DNA of 64,000 bases from Paenibacillus tundrae (lineage in GTDB: Bacteria > Bacillota > Bacilli > Paenibacillales > Paenibacillaceae). How positions within the stretch are numbered: position 1 is the first letter of the stretch; each line of letters opens with the position of its first letter. This document shows positions 16,431-26,624 of this stretch, one piece after another. The DNA lies in assembly GCF_030812775.1 (NCBI RefSeq), contig NZ_JAUSTI010000011.1, positions 1 through 64,000 on the forward strand, read 5' to 3'. The notes under the pieces are model-generated. The model was not told the origin of the DNA, made no database searches, and saw only the letters and a program-made list of their open reading frames with translations. A program made the position numbers and the translations under genes.

Positions 16431-17003
16431 ATGAAACATATTTTGTTTGTATGTACAGGGAATACGTGCCGCAGCCCCATGGCAGAGGGGCTTTTACGTA
16501 AGTTTGCTTCGGAACGTGGCATTCAAGTCGAGGTGCGTTCAGCGGGTGTTGCCGCCACACAGGGAATGCCGATTTCGCGTCATGCCGAAGCGGTACTGAA
16601 GGATCATCGTGTAGAAGGGCCACCACACTCCACACAACTGAGTGCAGGGCTTGTTGGTTGGGCTGATCTGATACTTACACTGACTCGCAGTCATAAGCAG
16701 CATGTGCTGCAAGTTTTCCCAGACTCCGTCCACAAAACCTATACCCTCAAAGAATACGTGGAAGATGACGAGCAAGTGATGAATGACCTGCAGGAACTAG
16801 ATAGCTTGTTTGCGACATTGGAGATGAAGCGTGCACTTGGTCAAGAAATATTAGCAACAGAGCGGGAACGTGTCATTGAGATTCGACAACGAATTCCAAG
16901 CTTCGACATCTCCGATCCGTTTGGCGGCAATCGAGATGACTACAACGTGACTGCTGCTGAGATTCGAACCGCGCTTGATCGGCTTTTGGACAAGTTGGAA
17001 TAA
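16431..17003 (+). CDS. ywlE: protein-arginine-phosphatase YwlE (low-MW phosphatase fold)
   Basis: 190 aa; B. subtilis YwlE has about 150, so this one carries an insertion near residues 115-150. The P-loop CTGNTCRS starts at Cys8 (C-x5-R); Thr12 corresponds to the Thr of YwlE that selects phospho-arginine over phospho-tyrosine. The general acid Asp is in FDISDPFGG (about 160). YwlE removes arginine phosphate placed by McsB and so limits ClpCP degradation. ATG 16431 follows GGGGAGGCTACCACA. No mcsB is in the window. Confidence 0.88.
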   Translation: MKHILFVCTGNTCRSPMAEGLLRKFASERGIQVEVRSAGVAATQGMPISRHAEAVLKDHRVEGPPHSTQLSAGLVGWADLILTLTRSHKQHVLQVFPDSVHKTYTLKEYVEDDEQVMNDLQELDSLFATLEMKRALGQEILATERERVIEIRQRIPSFDISDPFGGNRDDYNVTAAEIRTALDRLLDKLE

Positions 17004-17234
17004 AGCAAAGTACACAGGGGTAGTTTAAACAACGTATCCATAGTGTAAATCTCGGGAGCTGAGATCGGTGTACAGTTTGAACATACGAATAAAGTGCAGC
17101 TTGGCCATCCAAGGTTGAACCTTTATATTATGAATAGACATGCCTCATGTACTTGAAATGTCATCTAAAAACAGACATGGGATGTAAATTACCCGTTGAT
17201 TTTAAACGCAGGTTGTTTTATGATGAAGGGGAAA

Positions 17235-17313
17235 ACAGGGATCCGGTGTAACTGGCGACGAAGTGGGCACAACCACAATGGAGCACCGGAACAAACGGCC
17301 GGTCGCCTGGGCA
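17235..17313 (+). ncRNA. ZTP (ZMP, pfl-type) riboswitch
   Basis: The conserved order of the pfl motif is present. CCGGTG (17243-17248) pairs with CACCGG (17284-17289) and encloses TAACTGGCG (the conserved U-x-A-C-U-G-G-C-G) and the GTGGG...CCAC hairpin with TGGAG. The 3' domain is CGGCCGGTCGCCTGGGC (about 17296-17312), containing the invariant CGCCTGGGC that makes the pseudoknot with TGGCG. The aptamer binds ZTP/ZMP, which build up when 10-formyl-THF is short. A terminator follows immediately, so ligand binding should allow read-through into ywlG and glyA. Judged by eye, without a covariance model. Confidence 0.88.
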
Positions 17314-17353
17314 AAAGAGCAATTCTGCGATACCCGCAGACTGCTCTTTTTTT
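17313..17353 (+). terminator. expression-platform terminator of the ZTP riboswitch
   Basis: AAAGAGCA (17314-17321) pairs with TGCTCTTT (17342-17349), with inner CTGCG/CGCAG, followed by eight T. It overlaps the 3' edge of the aptamer, as expected for transcriptional control. Confidence 0.9.
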
Positions 17354-17458
17354 CGTCTTTCATCTGTTTATTCGCTATAATAGTACCTGAAATGCCATGT
17401 TGGAATACGAAGGGCTGACATTTGGAAGCCGGGCATGATGATATCGGGAGGCGATAGG

Positions 17459-18052
17459 ATGACTATTGAGTTAGATTCGGAACAACCCGGATTGCAGGAA
17501 CAGACCGCATCCATTTTGCGTGAACTGGCCACTGCAGGGAAACTTGGTCCAGGGCATATCGTTGTCATTGGTACGAGCACTAGTGAAGTGGCAGGTAAAC
17601 GGATTGGTACGAGTGGTGCGATTGAAGTGGCACAGCAACTTCTTACGGGTATTCGTGAGGTTCAGCAGGAATTCGGTTTTGAATCCGTCTTTCAATGCTG
17701 TGAGCATTTGAATCGTGCGCTGGTAATGGAGCGTTCTGTGTTAGTCCGTCTGGGATTGACTGAAGTAGGTGCGGTACCTGTACCTACAGCGGGTGGTTCA
17801 ATGGCATCTGCAGCTTATCGATCACTTACCGATCCTTGTCTGGCAGAACATGTGCAAGCACATGCAGGACTGGATATCGGAGAGACGATGATTGGTATGC
17901 ATTTGCGGCATGTGGCGGTTCCTTTCCGTACATCGCTTCGGTACATCGGAGATGCCCGCGTAACGACAGCGTTGACACGTCCGAAGTTGATTGGTGGGGA
18001 ACGTGCAGTGTATCGTATGGAAGAACAGCCTGATTCGACATTTTGTGACTAA
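17459..18052 (+). CDS. ywlG: YwlG family protein (UPF0340)
   Basis: 197 aa from ATG 17459, 7 nt after CGGGAGGCGA; the in-frame ATG at 17435 lies before that SD. Conserved stretches are HIVVIGTSTSEVAGKRIGT (about residues 32-50), CCEHLNRALVMER (about 82-94), PVPTAGGSMASAAY (about 108-121) and IGMHLRHVAVPFR. The family (TIGR01440) is widespread in Firmicutes and always near glyA/upp, but no biochemical role is established. Here it is the first gene after a ZTP riboswitch, which suggests a link to folate/purine one-carbon metabolism. Cytoplasmic. Confidence 0.88.
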   Translation: MTIELDSEQPGLQEQTASILRELATAGKLGPGHIVVIGTSTSEVAGKRIGTSGAIEVAQQLLTGIREVQQEFGFESVFQCCEHLNRALVMERSVLVRLGLTEVGAVPVPTAGGSMASAAYRSLTDPCLAEHVQAHAGLDIGETMIGMHLRHVAVPFRTSLRYIGDARVTTALTRPKLIGGERAVYRMEEQPDSTFCD

Positions 18053-18053
18053 C

Positions 18054-18242
18054 GTATAAAGTGAAACAATGGGGTTACACTTCTGACTTCGATTGCATCA
18101 CCATCTTTCGATCGCTGTTATCCCCAGATTTCTTTAAATCCCTTTTACAAAGGGGAAATCTGGTGATAAACGCGAACGCTCTGCTTCTCCAGATTGGTGT
18201 TGCACTCTTCGTTTACGTGTAAACATAATTTCACTTTATAAC
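18054..18242 (-). repeat. repeat family A, copy A1 (long hairpin element)
   Basis: Fills the ywlG-glyA gap. Outermost arms are GTATAAAGTGAAA (about 18054-18066) and TTTCACTTTATAAC (18229-18242); core arms are TTATCCCCAGATTTC (18118-18132) and GAAATCTGGTGATAA (18155-18169). Reverse orientation: the complement carries the conserved AGAAGC-AGCGTTCGCG block. It ends about 15 bp before the glyA SD. Confidence 0.85.
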
Positions 18243-18269
18243 TTCACTTATATTAGGAGGAATTTAATC

Positions 18270-19517
18270 ATGGAACAATTGCGTAAGAATGACCCGGCGG
18301 TATTGGAAGCGATGAATCTGGAGTTGAAACGTCAGCAAAACAACATTGAGTTGATTGCATCTGAGAACATTGTAAGCGAAGCGGTTATTGAAGCGCTTGG
18401 TTCCGTTCTGACGAACAAATATGCTGAAGGATATCCAGGTAAACGTTACTATGGTGGTTGTGAGCACGTAGATATCGTGGAAGATATCGCACGTGATCGC
18501 GCTAAAGAATTGTTTGGAGCAGAGCATGTTAACGTTCAACCACACTCTGGTGCACAAGCGAACATGGCCGTTTACCTTGCAGCGCTTAAGCCTGGCGATA
18601 CAGTATTGGGTATGAACCTCGCACATGGTGGTCACCTTACGCATGGTAGCCCAGTAAACGCATCTGGTTTACTCTACAACTTCGTAGCATATGGCGTACA
18701 AGAAGATACATTCCTGATCGATTATGATGAAGTTCGCAAAGCAGCGTTCAAACACCGTCCTCGTATGATCGTGGCAGGGGCAAGTGCATATCCACGTACT
18801 ATTGATTTCGAAAAGTTGGCTTCCATTGCAAATGATGTAGGTGCATTGTTCATGGTAGACATGGCACACATCGCTGGATTGGTTGCTGCTGGTTTGCATC
18901 CAAGCCCAGTTCCACATGCACATTTCGTAACAACGACAACACACAAAACATTGCGTGGACCACGCGGTGGTATGATCCTGTGTACCAAAGCTTGGGCTGC
19001 TGCGATTGATAAAGCGGTATTCCCTGGTTCCCAAGGTGGACCATTGATGCACGTTATTGCTTCCAAAGCGGTAGCATTGGGTGAAGCATTGCAACCATCA
19101 TTCAAAGAGTACGCGCAAAATGTGGTGAAAAATGCACAGGTTCTGGCTGAAACGTTGATCTCTGAAGGCTTGAACATTGTATCCGGTGGTACAGATAACC
19201 ACTTGATGTTGATCGATACACGCAGTGTCAACATCACAGGTAAAGAAGCTGAGCACGTACTTGATTCCATCGGAATTACGGTTAACAAAAATGCAATTCC
19301 ATTTGACCCAACAAGCCCATTCATCACTAGTGGTATCCGTATTGGTACTCCTGCGGCAACTTCCCGTGGCATGAACGAAGAAGCTATGGTTTCCATCGGT
19401 AAGATCATTGCTAAAACACTTAAAAACCCTAAAGATACAGCAACACTTGATCAAGCTCGTGCAGAAGTTACGGCACTGACAGATCAATTCCCGCTCTACA
19501 CTGACCTTAAATACTAA
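18270..19517 (+). CDS. glyA: serine hydroxymethyltransferase
   Basis: 415 aa, standard length. The PLP lysine is in [16 protein letters not shown] (Lys near residue 226), with the substrate/cofactor region [12 protein letters not shown] (about 30-41) and [14 protein letters not shown] (about 51-64). It interconverts serine + THF and glycine + 5,10-methylene-THF, the main one-carbon source. ATG 18270 lies 10 nt after TAGGAGGAA. The ZTP riboswitch upstream of ywlG should control it by read-through, though element A1 lies between. Family A elements sit on both sides of glyA in opposite orientations. Confidence 0.98.
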   Translation: MEQLRKNDPAVLEAMNLELKRQQNNIELIASENIVSEAVIEALGSVLTNKYAEGYPGKRYYGGCEHVDIVEDIARDRAKELFGAEHVNVQPHSGAQANMAVYLAALKPGDTVLGMNLAHGGHLTHGSPVNASGLLYNFVAYGVQEDTFLIDYDEVRKAAFKHRPRMIVAGASAYPRTIDFEKLASIANDVGALFMVDMAHIAGLVAAGLHPSPVPHAHFVTTTTHKTLRGPRGGMILCTKAWAAAIDKAVFPGSQGGPLMHVIASKAVALGEALQPSFKEYAQNVVKNAQVLAETLISEGLNIVSGGTDNHLMLIDTRSVNITGKEAEHVLDSIGITVNKNAIPFDPTSPFITSGIRIGTPAATSRGMNEEAMVSIGKIIAKTLKNPKDTATLDQARAEVTALTDQFPLYTDLKY

Positions 19518-19560
19518 AAAACGTTGCTCGCGCTGTTTGTATTTGAGTGTTCCTGATTTA

Positions 19561-19720
19561 ATGTAAACATACAGACGGAGCAAACCGAAAGAACCTGAAG
19601 AAGCGTAGCGCTCGCCTTTATCGCCATATTTCAACAATTTATTAAATGGAATGATAGAAATCTGGCGATAACAGCGATCGGAAGGTCATTCGGTTTGTGG
19701 AGCTTCATTAATGTTTACAT
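19561..19720 (+). repeat. repeat family A, copy A2
   Basis: Between glyA and upp. Outermost arms are TGTAAACAT (19562-19570) and ATGTTTACA (19711-19719). Next is CAAACCGAA (about 19581) with TTCGGTTTG (about 19690). Core arms are TTATCGCCATATTTC (19618-19632) and GAAATCTGGCGATAA (19657-19671). It contains AGAAGCGTAGCGCTCGCC and ACAGCGATCGGAAGG. Confidence 0.85.
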
Positions 19721-19760
19721 GCTTTTGAACGATCTCAACGACATAACAGCAAGAGTCAAA

Positions 19761-19796
19761 AGGACCGGAAGACACCATGTTTCCGGTCCTGTTTTT
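19761..19796 (+). terminator. terminator of glyA
   Basis: A perfect 10-bp stem (AGGACCGGAA / TTCCGGTCCT), then GTTTTTG. Confidence 0.9.
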
Positions 19797-19857
19797 GTAG
19801 TATTCGGTATTCTGTAATGATTAGGTGCCCTTTAATGGTGTAATTCGGTGTGGGTGA

Positions 19858-19866
19858 TGATATAAT
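19858..19866 (+). promoter_or_regulatory. extended -10 promoter for upp
   Basis: TG-A-TATAAT with TATAAT at 19861-19866; no clear -35. It gives a leader of about 80 nt. Confidence 0.45.
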
Positions 19867-19952
19867 ATACAGGATTTATCGAGCCTATGAATGATGATTA
19901 GGCATATTTGGAAATGCTGTAACATGATGAACTTACCGGAGGGACAAATTAG

Positions 19953-20582
19953 ATGGGAAAATTAGTAATATGTGATCACCCTTTGATCCAACACAAACTG
20001 ACGTTTATACGCGACATGCGTACGAATACGAAAGATTTTCGTGAATTAGTGGATGAAGTAGCGACGTTGATGGCTTATGAAATCACAAGAGATGTTGAAC
20101 TGGAGACGATTGATGTACAGACTCCTGTAGCAGCGACACAAGGTAAAGTGATTTCTGGACGTATGCTCGGACTGGTGCCAATTCTGCGTGCAGGACTTGG
20201 AATGCTGGACGGCGTTGTTAAATTGTTGCCAGCGGCAAAAGTAGGACATGTTGGTCTGTTCCGTGACCCGGAAACACTTCAACCTGTTGAATATTATACC
20301 AAGCTGCCTACGGACGTAACAGAGCGCCAATTGATCGTGATTGATCCGATGCTCGCAACGGGTGGTTCGGCAATCGCGGCAATTGACGTGCTCAAAAAAC
20401 GCGGATGCTCACAGATCAAAATGATGAACCTCGTAGCCGCTCCAGAAGGCGTAAAAGCCGTGCAAGATGCTCACCCAGATGTAGATATCTATGTAGCTGC
20501 GCTTGACGATCGTCTGGATGATCATGGTTACATCGTTCCAGGACTTGGAGATGCAGGAGACCGTCTATACGGCACTAAATAA
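19953..20582 (+). CDS. upp: uracil phosphoribosyltransferase
   Basis: 209 aa. The PRPP-binding loop is [15 protein letters not shown] (about residues 129-143). The C-terminal uracil-binding stretch is [17 protein letters not shown], which ends the protein as in all Upp. It converts uracil + PRPP to UMP in pyrimidine salvage. ATG 19953 follows CCGGAGGGACAAATTAG. The next gene, mnaA, begins 55 nt after its stop, so the two may be co-transcribed. Confidence 0.98.
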   Translation: MGKLVICDHPLIQHKLTFIRDMRTNTKDFRELVDEVATLMAYEITRDVELETIDVQTPVAATQGKVISGRMLGLVPILRAGLGMLDGVVKLLPAAKVGHVGLFRDPETLQPVEYYTKLPTDVTERQLIVIDPMLATGGSAIAAIDVLKKRGCSQIKMMNLVAAPEGVKAVQDAHPDVDIYVAALDDRLDDHGYIVPGLGDAGDRLYGTK

Positions 20583-20636
20583 GCAATCGACATACTTGTA
20601 GAGGTTCGGAACTTATAGAAAAGGGGCTTTGCACGA

Positions 20637-21794
20637 ATGTCTAAAAAAATTAAAGTGATGACGATCTTCGGGGTGCGTCCAGAAGCAATCAAGATGGCTC
20701 CGCTTATTTTGGAGTTGCAGAAACATCCCGAGTCTATCGAATCTATTGTTTGCGTAACTGCGCAACATCGACAGATGTTGGATCAGGTACTTGAAGTATT
20801 CGACATCCATCCGGATTATGATCTGGATGTGATGAAGGATCGTCAGACATTAAATGAAATCACGATTCGTGTCCTTGGAGGGCTGGAGCCTGTACTACGT
20901 GAAGCGAAACCAGACATTGTGCTCGTTCACGGAGATACACTGACTACATTTGTAGCCAGCTATGCTGCATTCTTGCAACAGATCCAGGTAGGGCATGTCG
21001 AGGCAGGGCTTCGGACGTGGAACAAGCTGTCTCCATATCCAGAAGAGATGAATCGTCAATTGACAGGCGTACTGGCTGATTTACACTTTGCGCCAACAGA
21101 TAGGTCCTTCGATAATCTTGCCAAAGAAAATAAACCTGAGTCTAGTACGTACGTCACAGGCAACACGGTTACAGATGTGTTTCAATATACAGTACAGGAG
21201 GGCTACAAACATCCGGTACTTGAATGGGCAGAAGGCAAACGCCTTGTGCTGCTGACAGCTCATCGTCGTGAATCTCAAGGCGAGCCTCACCGTAACATTT
21301 TCCAGGCAGTCAAACGAATTGCCGATGAGTTCGAAGATATCGCCATCGTGTACCCGGTACATCCAAGTCCTGCTGTGAAGGAGCCGGCTCACGCGATTTT
21401 GGGGAATCACCCACGGATTCAACTAATTGATCCACTAGACGTAGTGGATTTGCATAATTTTTACCCGCATACACACTTGATTTTGACCGATTCAGGCGGT
21501 TTGCAGGAAGAAGCGCCTTCGTTCGGTGTGCCTGTTCTTGTTCTGCGTGACACGACAGAGCGCCCAGAAGGAATCGAAGCTGGAACGCTTGAGCTTGTAG
21601 GTACCGATGAAGAACGTGTGTATGAACGGACAAAAGCGTTGCTTACAGACGAAACGTTGTATGCAAGCATGAGTCAAGCAGCCAATCCATATGGAGATGG
21701 ACATGCTTCGGAAAGAATTGTCAATGCGATTTTGCACCATTTTGGTGTAAATAGCGAACGTCCGGAACCATTTCACAGAAAGTTCAAAAAATAA
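20637..21794 (+). CDS. mnaA: UDP-N-acetylglucosamine 2-epimerase (non-hydrolysing)
   Basis: 385 aa. MTIFGVRPEAIKMAPLI opens the first Rossmann domain. VHGDTLTTFVASYAAF, GHVEAGLRT (about residues 120-130) and DSGGLQEEAPSFGVPVLVLR (about 286-305) are family landmarks. It converts UDP-GlcNAc to UDP-ManNAc, the donor for TagA. TagA and TagO are encoded about 25 kb downstream, so this enzyme probably feeds the wall-polymer linkage unit to which the SLH proteins bind. ATG 20637 follows AAAAGGGGC. Same position (after upp) as in B. subtilis. Confidence 0.96.
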   Translation: MSKKIKVMTIFGVRPEAIKMAPLILELQKHPESIESIVCVTAQHRQMLDQVLEVFDIHPDYDLDVMKDRQTLNEITIRVLGGLEPVLREAKPDIVLVHGDTLTTFVASYAAFLQQIQVGHVEAGLRTWNKLSPYPEEMNRQLTGVLADLHFAPTDRSFDNLAKENKPESSTYVTGNTVTDVFQYTVQEGYKHPVLEWAEGKRLVLLTAHRRESQGEPHRNIFQAVKRIADEFEDIAIVYPVHPSPAVKEPAHAILGNHPRIQLIDPLDVVDLHNFYPHTHLILTDSGGLQEEAPSFGVPVLVLRDTTERPEGIEAGTLELVGTDEERVYERTKALLTDETLYASMSQAANPYGDGHASERIVNAILHHFGVNSERPEPFHRKFKK

Positions 21795-21981
21795 TTCAAA
21801 TTTTCTAGCGGATTTATTAAGGGCATAGCATACAGTTAAACTGTACGGTTTACGCGGGTTTATGGGCTCTTGAGGGCCTGTTTACCTGTCGTTTTACCCT
21901 TTAAAACGCTAAAATCATTCAATTGACAAAGGCTCTCATCATTCAGTAAAATTAACTGGGATTGCAAGGGTGGCGTGGAAA

Positions 21982-22236
21982 ATGGCCGATTCGAACAAAC
22001 CAAATTCATCCCGTAACCATGACGATAATGTGTGGAAAGCAATGGGACTCGTGACAGCTTTTGGGATCGAGATTGCCATACTCGCTGTAGTCGGATATTA
22101 CGCTGGCTCCTGGTTGGACAAGACCATTGGAGGTAACGGAATATGGATCGCCGTAAGCGTTCTCTTTTTTCTGGCAGCAGGCGGGGTAAGCATCTACTTT
22201 ATCGCGAAAAAATTCATGGGGGAAAGTGATGAGTGA
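21982..22236 (+). CDS. atpZ: AtpZ/AtpI family protein
   Basis: 84 aa from ATG 21982 (8 nt after AAGGGTGG; a GTG at 21970 overlaps the SD). Two transmembrane helices (about 20-40 and 50-70) with GLVTAFGIEIAILAVVGYYA and GSWLDKTIGGNGIW. AtpZ accompanies AtpI at the head of Firmicute atp operons and is implicated in c-ring assembly or Mg2+ supply. The stop overlaps the start of atpI (ATGAGTGA). Confidence 0.85.
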   Translation: MADSNKPNSSRNHDDNVWKAMGLVTAFGIEIAILAVVGYYAGSWLDKTIGGNGIWIAVSVLFFLAAGGVSIYFIAKKFMGESDE

Positions 22237-22606
22237 ACTAACCAGATACCGCAGAATGATGACTGTTTTCATCATGTACTTTCTTATGATTTGTTTTCTC
22301 GCAGCGGCCTTCATGCCACGTGTGGAGACAATTGCTTTGGGATTGGCTCTGGGTACGGTAATTAGCTGGATCAATGCATTTTACCTAGGCTACAAAGTAA
22401 GGAAAATGTCTGATGATGCGGCAGAAGGTAACTTGAAGCGTGTGAACCTAGGATTTTTGACAAGAGCGGCGCTCGCTGTGCTCGGTATATTTTTATCGAT
22501 GCGCTTTCCGCAATACTTCAATACATATGCGGTTGCAGGCGGTCTGGTTATTGCACAATTTTCCTTACTGATTATAGGGATTGTCTATTCCCGCAGAGCA
22601 GAATGA
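22229..22606 (+). CDS. atpI: ATP synthase subunit I
   Basis: 125 aa with four transmembrane helices and a basic loop (YLGYKVRKMSDDAAEGN) typical of AtpI. ATG 22229 lies 5 nt after GGGGGA and overlaps the end of atpZ; the in-frame GTG 22226 is less well spaced. AtpI helps assemble the c-ring in the membrane. It is the second gene of the ATP synthase operon. Confidence 0.88.
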   Translation: MSELTRYRRMMTVFIMYFLMICFLAAAFMPRVETIALGLALGTVISWINAFYLGYKVRKMSDDAAEGNLKRVNLGFLTRAALAVLGIFLSMRFPQYFNTYAVAGGLVIAQFSLLIIGIVYSRRAE

Positions 22607-22651
22607 TGTTAGGTGCTGCAGCTTTCAAGTCGAGAAAGGGGTGAGAAAAAT

Positions 22652-23470
22652 ATGCATGAAGCTCCAATTATTATGCTTGGCGGATTTCGACTGGATCTAT
22701 CGGTTGTGCTGATGCTAGTAGTTACAGGTGCCCTTGTTTTTATTTTCGCTGTACTAGCCACACGAAGACTATCCGTTGAAAACCCCGGCAAGCTGCAAAA
22801 TTTTATGGAGTGGGCAGTAGAATTCGTCCGCAATCTGATTTCCAGTACAATGGATATGAAGAAAGGTAAACATTTTATCTCTCTCGCTCTTTCCATGATT
22901 ATGTTCATTTTTGTGGGAAACATGCTCGGACTTCCGTTCCAAGCAGTAACCGCAGTGGACAGTGCAGAACACGCGCAGGTGTTTGGTAAGCCGATTGTAA
23001 CTGCCGTGGAAGCGTTTGAAGAAGCGCATGCCAAAGATCCTGAAGCTCATCCGCACGTCGAACTGGCTTGGTGGAAATCACCAACAGCCGACTTGTCTGT
23101 AACGATGGGACTAGCTTTGGTAGCGTTCCTAGTATCTCATGGTCTCGGATTATTCCGGAACACTAGAGGATATCTCAAGCATTACCTTCAGCCATTTGCC
23201 TTGTTCTTACCGATCAACTTGATCGAGACGGCATCGAAGCTGTTGACACACGGTATGCGTCTATTCGCGAATATCTTCGCGGGTGAGGTGCTGATCACAA
23301 CGATTCTGAAGCTGACCACATTTAAAGTGTTTGGTGCCATTGCAGCGATTCCGCTATTGATGGTGTGGCAAGGTTTTAGTATCTTTATCGGCGCGATCCA
23401 AGCATTTGTATTTGTTATCCTAATGATGGTGTACATTTCACAAAGCATTGAGACGCACGAGGAACATTAA
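22652..23470 (+). CDS. atpB: ATP synthase F0 subunit a
   Basis: 272 aa from ATG 22652 (8 nt after AAGGGGTGAG). Membrane protein with 5-6 helices. The essential Arg of the proton half-channels is in LTHGMRLFANIFAGEVL (about residue 205). It forms the stator side of the proton path against the c-ring. Operon position: atpI-atpB-atpE. Confidence 0.97.
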   Translation: MHEAPIIMLGGFRLDLSVVLMLVVTGALVFIFAVLATRRLSVENPGKLQNFMEWAVEFVRNLISSTMDMKKGKHFISLALSMIMFIFVGNMLGLPFQAVTAVDSAEHAQVFGKPIVTAVEAFEEAHAKDPEAHPHVELAWWKSPTADLSVTMGLALVAFLVSHGLGLFRNTRGYLKHYLQPFALFLPINLIETASKLLTHGMRLFANIFAGEVLITTILKLTTFKVFGAIAAIPLLMVWQGFSIFIGAIQAFVFVILMMVYISQSIETHEEH

Positions 23471-23526
23471 GTTTCAAGCCTTCGAAGATTTCTTCATCAG
23501 GCTGAACAATAAAAAATTCGATTTAA

Positions 23527-23772
<246 letters not shown>

Positions 23773-23888
23773 TTAAATTGATAAAGGTTTGGCGGGGAAG
23801 GCCACAGCCGTCCGCGCCTTCTTTTTAGGTAATGTCCGTTACTTGCGGATGAACGTTTTAAGGATACCTCCAGGAAGGAGTGAACAGA

Positions 23889-24377
23889 TTGAGTTTCATA
23901 TGGGAAAATACGCTTCTTGCGATTGTTGCATTCGCAATCTTATATTGGCTGCTTAGCCGTTATGCTTTTGGTCCATTGTTCTCCATTATGGAAAAACGTC
24001 GTGAACTCGTGCTGTCGCAGATGAATGAGGCTGCTCAGACTCGTGAACAGGCGATCGCCTATGTGGAGGAGCAAAAACAAGCTCTTGAGCAAGCACGCAA
24101 AGATGCTTACGACATCATTGAACAATCCAAACAAACGGGTGGCAAACAAGCTGAATCGATTTTGGCTGATGCCAAAGCGGAAGCTAATCGTCTGAAAGAC
24201 GATGCAGTACGCGAAATCGAGAGCGAGAAGAACAAAGCAGTCGCAGCGCTTCGCAGCGAACTGGGTACCGCTTCCGTTCAGATTGCATCCAAATTGATTA
24301 AAAAAGAAGTTGAGAACGGTCCTGCACAAGAAGAGCTTGTGAACCAATACCTCAATGAGGTAGGAGGCCGACAATGA
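23889..24377 (+). CDS. atpF: ATP synthase F0 subunit b
   Basis: 162 aa from TTG 23889, 8 nt after GGAAGGAG; the in-frame GTG at 23880 is inside the SD. One N-terminal transmembrane helix (about 8-25) is followed by a long charged helix (25-150) rich in Ala/Glu/Lys/Gln, the peripheral stalk coiled coil. It overlaps atpH by 4 nt. Confidence 0.96.
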   Translation: MSFIWENTLLAIVAFAILYWLLSRYAFGPLFSIMEKRRELVLSQMNEAAQTREQAIAYVEEQKQALEQARKDAYDIIEQSKQTGGKQAESILADAKAEANRLKDDAVREIESEKNKAVAALRSELGTASVQIASKLIKKEVENGPAQEELVNQYLNEVGGRQ

Positions 24378-24922
24378 GCCGCGATACGATTGTTGCCAAA
24401 CGTTATGCGAAAGCATTGTTCGAAGTGGCTCTTCAGCAACAACAGGTGCTTGAGGTTGAACAAGAGCTGCGCGCCGTTGTCAGTGCATTGACTGGTGATT
24501 CCGATATCCAGAAGTTTATCGTATCTCCTAATATCTCTGATGAAGCTAAACGGAACGTGCTTCACTCAAGTCTTGATGGCAAGGTATCCGAGTCTGTCCT
24601 TCGCACAGTCTTACTGTTGATTGAACGCGGACGCGTTGAATTGCTGGAAGATTTGCTGAATGATTATCGGAAGATTCAGGGCGAGTCGCTCGGGATCGCT
24701 GATGCGCGTGTATACTCAACTTATGCATTGAATGATGAGGAAAAAGAAGCGGTTGCTCGTGAATTCGGTGGCCGTGTGAATAAAAAGATTCGTATCGAGA
24801 ATTTTGTTGATCCGACTCTGCTGGGCGGATTGAAAGTCGCCATTGGCGATACGATCTATGACGGCAGCTTGGCTGGCAAGCTCGAACGTCTTGAGCAGTC
24901 TTTTAACAGACGAGTACAGTAG
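24374..24922 (+). CDS. atpH: ATP synthase F1 subunit delta
   Basis: 182 aa. The N-terminal helical domain (VAKRYAKALFEVALQQ) binds the top of F1. The C-terminal part holds the signature LGGLKVAIGDTIYDGSLAGKLERL. ATG 24374 overlaps the atpF stop (ATGA), so translation is coupled. It links the peripheral stalk to F1. Confidence 0.97.
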   Translation: MSRDTIVAKRYAKALFEVALQQQQVLEVEQELRAVVSALTGDSDIQKFIVSPNISDEAKRNVLHSSLDGKVSESVLRTVLLLIERGRVELLEDLLNDYRKIQGESLGIADARVYSTYALNDEEKEAVAREFGGRVNKKIRIENFVDPTLLGGLKVAIGDTIYDGSLAGKLERLEQSFNRRVQ

Positions 24923-24932
24923 ATTGGGGTGA

Positions 24933-26453
<1,521 letters not shown>

Positions 26454-26472
26454 ATAGATGATTGCAGTCTGC

Positions 26473-26610
26473 GGAGTTGTTAACCGATTCCGCATGTCTG
26501 CATGTAAAACTTTGACTCTGTCAAAGTAATATAATGCTTATGATCTAGTTTTGACTTGGTCAGAACGAGTGTTGAGGCTTACGAAGTAACTTTGGCTTTG
26601 CCAAAGTTTT
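26473..26610 (+). other. atpA-atpG spacer with three hairpins
   Basis: GCGGA...TCCGC (about 26471-26492); ACTTTGAC-TCT-GTCAAAGT (26509-26527); AACTTTGGC-TTT-GCCAAAGTT (26588-26608), the last ending just before the atpG SD. The last two are similar in sequence. No ORF. They may set mRNA processing or atpG translation. Confidence 0.55.
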
Positions 26611-26624
26611 GAGGTGGTGAAATC

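Noticed and set aside
18100..18180. Family A hairpins as ordinary terminators
   Set aside because: The stems are far longer than terminators, no T-run follows, sequence blocks outside the stem are conserved, and a separate terminator exists after several copies (for example 19761-19796) or before them (42532-42573, 39723-39755).
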